The position numbers and the translations under genes were made by a program. Positions 59,433 to 64,000 of a stretch of 64,000 nt of DNA are shown here, piece by piece (positions within the stretch are counted from its first letter, which is position 1; the number at the start of each line of letters is the position of its first letter). The DNA comes from Candidatus Promineofilum glycogenicum (GTDB lineage: Bacteria > Chloroflexota > Anaerolineae > Promineifilales > Promineifilaceae): positions 124,001 through 188,000 of the forward strand of contig JADJHJ010000015.1 of NCBI GenBank assembly GCA_016707605.1. Direction: 5' to 3'. Below the pieces are notes generated by a model, which searched no databases, was not told the origin of the DNA, and saw nothing but the letters and a program-made list of their open reading frames with translations.

Positions 59433-60248
59433 CTACTCCCCCACCGATTCGGCGACGGCCACCGCCTCCTCCAGCGTCACGTCCCCCTCCAGCCGGAAGG
59501 TGAAGCCGTCGCCCGTCCAGATCAGCACATTGGACGTGATGGGAATCGCGTTCGGTTGCCAGTCGCCGAAGAGCAGCAGCGTGTGCGGCCCCGGCAGCCA
59601 TATGGCGGTCGCGCCGTTCACCGTTGTCTCCTCTATACTTCCCTCACCGATTATCTTGCGGGCGAACTCGGCCACGCCGATCTGCGTCAACGACAGGGGC
59701 GCGCCGTCCGGCCCACGCCAGACCAGAGTGACGGCCGGCAAGTCCACGTCGCGGTGCAGATAGACCTCGTCCGGCTCGCCCAGCGCGGCGGGCAGGCGTG
59801 GCGCGAAGCCCAGCCGGCGCGCGGCCTCGGCCGCCGTCGTCGGCTGGCCCAGATCGATGAGCGACAGAGAGTGGCCGGCCGTGCCCAGCTCATTGGGGGT
59901 GGGTGAGGTGACGGGTAGGGCCGTCGGCGGCGCGGCCGTGGGCGCGGCCTCGTCGACGAAGATCTCGATGGCCCCCACACGGGCGAAGAAGGCCAGGACG
60001 GCCGCCCGCGTCCGCGGCGCGGCCAGCAGGGCGGCGGCAAAGGCGACCAGGAGGAGCGCCCAGGCCAGCCGACGGCCGACCGCCGACGGCCGACCGCCGA
60101 CTCTCCTTGCGGCGGCGGTCGGTGGTCGGCCGTCGGTCGTCGGCTGGCGGCGCACGGCGTCGGCCAGCGGTGGCGTCGGCGGATAGTCGAAGCGCCGCGC
60201 CACTTGCTCCAGGGATCGCTCCCAACGGGTGTCGTGTGTCTGTTCCAT
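59433..60248 (-). CDS. Anti-sigma-type membrane protein (DUF4367-like sensor domain)
   Basis: A 271-residue protein from ATG 60248, one base after the sigma gene stop. A short cytoplasmic N-terminus (EQTHDTRWERSLEQVARRFDYPP), a repeat-derived Pro/Arg-rich linker, one membrane helix (LAWALLLVAFAAALLAA) and an extracytoplasmic DUF4367-like domain (AARRLGFAPRLPAALGEPDEVYLH..LPGPHTLLLFGDW). No zinc motif is visible in the N-terminus. Its position makes it the probable regulator of the ECF sigma factor. Confidence 0.82.
   Translation of the reverse strand: MEQTHDTRWERSLEQVARRFDYPPTPPLADAVRRQPTTDGRPPTAAARRVGGRPSAVGRRLAWALLLVAFAAALLAAPRTRAAVLAFFARVGAIEIFVDEAAPTAAPPTALPVTSPTPNELGTAGHSLSLIDLGQPTTAAEAARRLGFAPRLPAALGEPDEVYLHRDVDLPAVTLVWRGPDGAPLSLTQIGVAEFARKIIGEGSIEETTVNGATAIWLPGPHTLLLFGDWQPNAIPITSNVLIWTGDGFTFRLEGDVTLEEAVAVAESVGE
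60065..60135. repeat. GACGGCC/GGTCGGC heptamer repeat inside the anti-sigma gene
   Basis: 7-bp units cgacggccgaccgccg (60071-60100) and ggcggtcggtggtcggccg (60112-60132). In frame, between the cytoplasmic segment and the membrane helix. Confidence 0.8.
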
Positions 60249-60249
60249 C

Positions 60250-60864
60250 TCAATCGCTCCCCAGCGCCTCACCTAGGTCGGGAAAGTCGGCGTCGATGAC
60301 GGCGCGCAGTTGGGCCAGCGCCCGGCTGTGGCGCGACTTGGCCGTGCCGGGCGGGATGTCCAGCGCCGCGGCCGTCTCCGCTTCCGACAGGCCCAGGAAG
60401 TAGCGCAGGTAGACCACGTCGCGGGCGTCGGGCCGCAGCCGTTCGACCGCCTGGCGCAAGCGGCGGGCGTCGCTGGCCGGCGTGCCGTCGGGCGGCGGGT
60501 CGTGGTGGCGCGGCTCAGTCAGGAAGGCACGCTGCACGGCGGCCCAGGCGCGCCCCAACCCCCGCCGCCGGTTGCGGGCCAGATTGGCGGCGATGCTCAG
60601 CAGCCAGGGGCGCAGCGGCCGGGCCTCGTCGAAGCGCGCCAGGGCCAGATAGGCGCGGACGAACGCCTCCTGCGCGGCGTCTTCGGCCTCGGCGGCGTCG
60701 CCCAGGATCAGGTAGGCCAGGCGGAAGACCGGCTCCTGATGGCGGCCGACCAGCGCCTCCCAGGCAGCCTCGTCCCGCCGGCGGGCGCGCCGGACCAGCT
60801 CGGCCTCCGCCGGGTCAGCCGTGGGCCGTTCGCCGGGGGCGTCGGCCGCGTCCATCAAGCTCAT
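60250..60864 (-). CDS. ECF sigma factor
   Basis: A 204-residue group IV sigma factor. Region 2: WEALVGRHQEPVFRLAYLILGDAAEAEDAAQEAFVRAYLAL; region 4: LRPDARDVVYLRYFLGLSEAETAAALDIPPGTAKSRHSRAL. An Arg-rich linker lies between. Paired with the membrane anti-sigma protein one base downstream. A different ECF unit is at 16992-18169. Confidence 0.93.
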   Translation of the reverse strand: MSLMDAADAPGERPTADPAEAELVRRARRRDEAAWEALVGRHQEPVFRLAYLILGDAAEAEDAAQEAFVRAYLALARFDEARPLRPWLLSIAANLARNRRRGLGRAWAAVQRAFLTEPRHHDPPPDGTPASDARRLRQAVERLRPDARDVVYLRYFLGLSEAETAAALDIPPGTAKSRHSRALAQLRAVIDADFPDLGEALGSD

Positions 60865-60902
60865 TCATACCACTATACACCGCGGCTGGTAGAATGGTTC
60901 CC

Positions 60903-61310
60903 ATGAATCTGGAAATATCAACTGATCCCCAGCGGCTGGACATTGACCTGATCCATCGCTGCCTATCGGAGAGCGCCTACTGGGCCATCGGCCGCCCCCG
61001 CGAGGTGGTGCAGCGTTCCTTCGACAACTCGTTGTGCTTCGGCGCTTATATCGACGGGCAGCCAGCCGGCTTCGCCCGCGTCGTCACCGACTACGCCACC
61101 TTTGGCTGGCTGGCCGACGTGTTTGTGCTGGAGGCGTATCGCGGGCAGGGGGTGGGCAAGGCGCTGGTGCAGGCGGTGCAGGCCCATCCCGATCTACAGG
61201 CGGTGCGCCTGCTGCTGGCGACGAAGGACGCCCACGGGCTATACGTGCAGTACGGCTTCGAGCCGGTGGCCCCCGATCGTTATATGCAGCGCCCGAAGCT
61301 GACCCCCTAG
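60903..61310 (+). CDS. GNAT-family N-acetyltransferase 2
   Basis: A 135-residue acetyltransferase. WLADVFVLEAYRGQGVGKALVQAVQAHP is motif A, and TKDAHGLYVQYGFEPV closes the fold. The group resembles YhbS/Ard1-like small acetyltransferases that often use amino acids or antibiotics. ATG 60903 or 60894 may be the start. It ends four bases into a convergent gene. Confidence 0.88.
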   Translation: MNLEISTDPQRLDIDLIHRCLSESAYWAIGRPREVVQRSFDNSLCFGAYIDGQPAGFARVVTDYATFGWLADVFVLEAYRGQGVGKALVQAVQAHPDLQAVRLLLATKDAHGLYVQYGFEPVAPDRYMQRPKLTP

Positions 61311-61585
61311 CCGCCCAGTGGGAAGGCGACGCGCCCACGGGCCAACTGCCGCGCGCCGAGCATCAGGTGGTGGCGGACGCGGCCGCCGGCGGCGATCTCG
61401 CCGCGCCAGACCGACCAGAAGAGTTGCTCCACCACGGCCTCGGCCGCGGCGCGTTGGCCGGTCACCAGGGTGGCCACGGCCATGACCGCCGCGGCGTAGC
61501 GGTCGTAGAGCGCGGCCAGCGCCGCCCGGTCGCAACGGCCGATGCGCTCCAGCAGCGCCTCGTCGCTCATCTGATCATAGGGCAT
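61307..61585 (-). CDS. Truncated ECF sigma factor, region 2 only
   Basis: A 92-residue protein: DEALLERIGRCDRAALAALYDRYAAAVMAVATLVTGQRAAAEAVVEQLFWSVWR aligns with sigma region 2 (ALYDRY..VYRLAL, the A/EEVVQETFLxVWR helix), then the protein stops before region 4. It has no anti-sigma neighbour. Loss of region 4 prevents normal -35 recognition, so it is a remnant or an unusual regulator. Confidence 0.7.
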   Translation of the reverse strand: MPYDQMSDEALLERIGRCDRAALAALYDRYAAAVMAVATLVTGQRAAAEAVVEQLFWSVWRGEIAAGGRVRHHLMLGARQLARGRVAFPLGG

Positions 61586-61654
61586 GGTCACAGGATAGCG
61601 CCAGTCGCCGCCCGTCTCCAGACCATCTACTGTTCAATTGCTGCCCATTCAGGA

Positions 61655-61762
61655 AGAGCGACGCGGAGAGAAGCGGGGAAGAGAAAAGAGAGGGGCTAGG
61701 CCCCTCTCTGTCTTCCTCTGCGTTTCTCCGCGCTTCTCCGTGTTTCTTCGCGTCGCTCTTAC
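61655..61762. repeat. AAGAGCGACGCGGAGA-type inverted repeat
   Basis: Outer arms aagagcgacgcggagagaag and complement, with an inner perfect hairpin agaggggctaggcccctctct. It reaches the stop codon of the DNA glycosylase gene. Confidence 0.85.
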
Positions 61763-62394
61763 TGCTTGCGGCCGCTGCCTTTGGAGACGTAGTGGTTGCC
61801 CGCCACCCAGAAGCGCCACGGCAACGATAGCCACGGCTCCGGCGTGGTGTTCAGGCCGACGCGCGGGCCGGTGCGCACGCGGTCGTCGGGCACGCTCTCG
61901 TCCGGCTCGATCCACAGGCCGCCGCCGGTCGTGGTCATGTCGGTGGTGTTCATGTCGCCGGTGATGCCGAAGGCCAGCACCAGCTTGGCCGGGCCGCTGG
62001 TCCACTCCAGCGGCGGCCGGTCGGGGCGGCGGGCGGCCATCTCGTCCAGCCCCTCCAGCGGCTCGACGGCGCGGATGAGCACCGCCGCCGGGTCGCCCTC
62101 CGGCTCGGTGACGATGTTGAGCATCCAGTAGTTGCCGTAGGTGAAGTAGATGTAGGCCCGGCCGGGCGGGCCATACATGGGCGCGTTGCGCTTGGTGGGC
62201 TTGCGCCGGCCGTGGGAGGCCAGGTCGTCGAGGCCGGTGTAGGCCTCCGTCTCGACGATGCGGCCGGACAGGCGCGCCCCGCCCGGCAAGACGCGCACCA
62301 GCCGCGCCCCCAGCAGCCGGCGGGCGACGGTCAGGGTGGGCTGGGCGTAGAAGGAGGGGGGCAGGGGTGTGGGCACGCGATCACTGGTCGCCAT
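61759..62394 (-). CDS. 3-methyladenine DNA glycosylase (AAG/MPG family)
   Basis: A 211-residue DNA repair enzyme of the mammalian-type AAG fold. ARRLLGARLVRVLPGGARLSGRIVETEAYTGLDDLASH, NAPMYGPPGRAYIYFTYGNYWMLNIVTEP and SGPAKLVLAFGI are the diagnostic blocks; Glu in RIVETEAY is the catalytic base position. It removes alkylated purines. The npdG stop is six bases upstream, so the two are cotranscribed. Confidence 0.93.
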   Translation of the reverse strand: MATSDRVPTPLPPSFYAQPTLTVARRLLGARLVRVLPGGARLSGRIVETEAYTGLDDLASHGRRKPTKRNAPMYGPPGRAYIYFTYGNYWMLNIVTEPEGDPAAVLIRAVEPLEGLDEMAARRPDRPPLEWTSGPAKLVLAFGITGDMNTTDMTTTGGGLWIEPDESVPDDRVRTGPRVGLNTTPEPWLSLPWRFWVAGNHYVSKGSGRKQ

Positions 62395-62400
62395 GCCCGC

Positions 62401-63057
62401 CTACTCGGCCGGCAGGCCGGTGATGCGAATGCCCGCGCCGCTGATCTTGTGGCGGACGTTGATGCCCAGCAGCACGGCCGTCAACCCCTCGGCCACGACG
62501 GCATTGGCCAGCGCGCCGGCGTTGATGCCGCGCATCCCGGCGTCGCGGCACAGCCCGGCGACCACGTCCTTGTCGGCCGCCTTCTCGCCGCAGATGAGCA
62601 CGTCGCAGTCGAGTTCGTGCTCCAGGTCGCGCAGATGGACGGCGGAGATGTTCTGGAAGGCGGCCACGACGGTCACGCCGCGGCCGAGTTGCTGCTGCGC
62701 CTCTTCGGCCGCCGACAGGCCGCTGGGCAGCCGCACGGCGCGCGCCTTGGGCTGGCCCAGCGGGGCGACGACGGTGATGACCAGCTTGCCCTGCAACACG
62801 GCGCGCACGTCGGTCAGCGTGGCCTGCTGCGCCTCATAGGGCACGGATAGGACGACGATCTCGGCCTCGTCGGCGGCGGTCACGTTGTCGCAGCCGCGGA
62901 TGACGCCGCTGGGCAGCGCCGCCTGAAGCTCGGCCGCCGCCTGAATTCCCTTCTCGTCCGACCGTGAGCCGATGATGACCTCGTGCCCCGCCGCCGCCCA
63001 CCGAAAGCCCAGGCCCGATCCCTCTTTGCCCGTTCCACCCAGTATCGCTATTTTCAT
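62401..63057 (-). CDS. npdG: NADPH-dependent F420 reductase
   Basis: A 218-residue enzyme that exchanges hydride between NADPH and coenzyme F420. The Rossmann start MKIAILGGTGKEGSGLGFRWAAAGHEVIIGSRS is the GGTGxxGxGLAxR signature of the family, and VTVVAAFQNISA and CDVLICGE follow. GAGGAA precedes the ATG. Its presence implies that the organism makes F420, as many Chloroflexota do. Lies between ssnA and the DNA glycosylase on the same strand. Confidence 0.93.
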   Translation of the reverse strand: MKIAILGGTGKEGSGLGFRWAAAGHEVIIGSRSDEKGIQAAAELQAALPSGVIRGCDNVTAADEAEIVVLSVPYEAQQATLTDVRAVLQGKLVITVVAPLGQPKARAVRLPSGLSAAEEAQQQLGRGVTVVAAFQNISAVHLRDLEHELDCDVLICGEKAADKDVVAGLCRDAGMRGINAGALANAVVAEGLTAVLLGINVRHKISGAGIRITGLPAE

Positions 63058-63085
63058 GGTCTATTCCTCACATGGAATAAGAGAG

Positions 63086-63182
63086 TGATCCGCAGATTGG
63101 GCAGATTTGGCAGATTATCAGAAACAGAACGTCTCTTCTCTGGTAATCTGCCAAATCTGCCCAATCTGCGGATCATTCATTC
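63086..63182. repeat. 9-bp unit inverted repeat (CAGATTTGG family)
   Basis: Arms tgatccgcagattgggcaga.. (63088-63117) and complementary aatctgcc..ctgcggatca (63143-63176). Fills the gap between npdG and ssnA. Confidence 0.88.
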
Positions 63183-63195
63183 TTCAATTAGAACC

Positions 63196-64000
63196 TCAAA
63201 TACTCAACTCTTCATAGCGCCGCCAGACTTTGGTCGCCAGCTCGCGGCTGCGGGCGGTGATGGCCGCCTCGTCCAGCGTCAGCAGTTGCCGGTCGCGCAT
63301 CAGCACCCGGCCGCCGACGATGGTCGTCGTCACCATGCTGCTCTCGAAGCCGAAGATGAGATGCCAGGGCAGGTTGCCGGCGGTCAGCGGCGTTATGGCG
63401 TGGTAGTCCACGAAGATGACGTCGGCCGCCGCGCCCACCGCCAGCCGCCCCAGCGGCAGATCGGGCCAGAACACCTCGGCCAGCGCCCGGTTGTTGTAGA
63501 CGGCCATCTGCGCCACGTCCATGCCGTTCATGCGCCGCGGGTCGCGGTGGGCCTGCTTGTGCATGAAGTAAGCCTCTTTCCACTCGGCCCACATGGCGTT
63601 GCCCATGCCGTCGTTGCCCAGGCAGACGGGGATGCCCAGCCGCAACATGCTCTCCACCGGGGCCGCGCCGACGGCGTTGTTCATGTTGCTGCGCGGCTGG
63701 TGGGTCACCCACGTGCCGCTCTCGCGCAGCAGTTCCATCTCCCGCCCGTCAACGTGGACGCAATGGGCGACGATGCTGCGCGGGCCAAGGACGCCCAACG
63801 CCGCCAGCCGGTCGACGACGCGCCGGCCGTGCTGCTGGCGCGAGTCGTACTCGTCGGCCTCGTGCTCGGCCACGTGGATGTGGCAGCCCATCCCCAGCCC
63901 CTGCGCCGCGGCCACAGAGCGCTCCAACGTCCGGTCGCTGAGCGACAGCGAGGCGTGCAGGCCGAACGTGGCCCGCAGCAGATCGCCGCCGCGTTCGGCC
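63196..64000 (-). CDS. ssnA: SsnA-like amidohydrolase (5' end beyond the window)
   Basis: The frame is open to base 64000, so the N-terminus lies outside. Visible: GLHASLSLSDRTLE, the metal His in CHIHVAEHEADEYDS, SIVAHCVHVDG, VTHQPRSNMNNAVG and LGNDGMGNAMWAEWKEAYFMHK, all typical of SsnA-type aminohydrolases of the chlorohydrolase/guanine deaminase superfamily. SsnA proteins are often found with selenium-dependent or purine-catabolic genes, but only npdG and a DNA glycosylase follow here. The reaction is not established. Confidence 0.9.
   Translation of the reverse strand, partial: AERGGDLLRATFGLHASLSLSDRTLERSVAAAQGLGMGCHIHVAEHEADEYDSRQQHGRRVVDRLAALGVLGPRSIVAHCVHVDGREMELLRESGTWVTHQPRSNMNNAVGAAPVESMLRLGIPVCLGNDGMGNAMWAEWKEAYFMHKQAHRDPRRMNGMDVAQMAVYNNRALAEVFWPDLPLGRLAVGAAADVIFVDYHAITPLTAGNLPWHLIFGFESSMVTTTIVGGRVLMRDRQLLTLDEAAITARSRELATKVWRRYEELSI

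Noticed and set aside
1..64000. Prophage, insertion sequence or integrated plasmid
   Set aside because: No integrase, transposase, terminal repeats with target duplication or phage structural genes were seen.

Overview
The window is high-GC bacterial DNA that looks like a Chloroflexota chromosome, probably the Anaerolineae/Promineifilum side of the phylum. This is inferred from an F420-dependent NADP reductase, GT-C membrane glycosyltransferases with C-terminal beta-sandwich domains, a C-terminal aromatic-Pro-Ile-Val motif behind a Thr/Pro tail, many small toxin-antitoxin pairs and a very heavy load of short intergenic repeats. No tRNA, rRNA, CRISPR array or phage module was seen.

Layout. 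0.2-9.7 kb (minus): three tandem, translationally coupled GT-C type glycosyltransferase genes followed by a RelE-UvrD fusion. 9.9-11.5 kb (minus): infC-rpmI-rplT with promoter, leader hairpin, internal terminator and final terminator. 11.5-16.8 kb (minus): HdeD-like protein, small membrane protein, sortase, and a methyltransferase coupled to a fourth glycosyltransferase. 17-19.4 kb (plus): ECF sigma, zinc anti-sigma and a secreted bactofilin-like membrane protein. 19.4-22 kb: HD hydrolase, BrnTA, diaminopropionate ammonia-lyase. 22.3-27.8 kb (plus): duplicated-domain lipoprotein, then a sigma-70 promoter and a T-box riboswitch in front of two tandem threonyl-tRNA synthetase genes. 28-37 kb: GT-C-like membrane protein, secreted helical-repeat protein, RelBE, alpha-hydroxy-acid oxidase, DUF433/DUF5615 pair, a broken metallophosphoesterase, and a membrane protein-XRE-oxidoreductase operon with palindromic operators. 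37.1-41.5 kb: strong promoter, a 15-codon leader peptide, a long structured leader and a heterodimeric ABC exporter. 41.7-53.3 kb: nucleotidyltransferase, MOSC protein, a second membrane protein-XRE pair, MgtC-TIKI-APH operon, sugar isomerase/oxidoreductase pair, second BrnTA, ferrochelatase, a second phosphotransferase, and a decarboxylase-like/flavin-barrel pair. 53.5-64 kb: GNAT, RelBE-like pair, cyclase-ATPase-TPR regulator, VOC protein, cytochrome c pair, ECF sigma/anti-sigma, GNAT, a sigma fragment, and ssnA-npdG-mpg.

The dominant feature is repeat DNA. Several families (7-bp, 8-bp and 9-bp tandem units, usually arranged as inverted repeats) sit between genes and also inside genes. In the four glycosyltransferases they fall in the same inter-membrane loops, and in both ABC exporter subunits they fall at the same place in the ATPase domain. 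Three of the four glycosyltransferases change reading frame within such repeats. Several other genes carry single-base frame breaks away from repeats, so sequencing or assembly indels are a real alternative for part of this.
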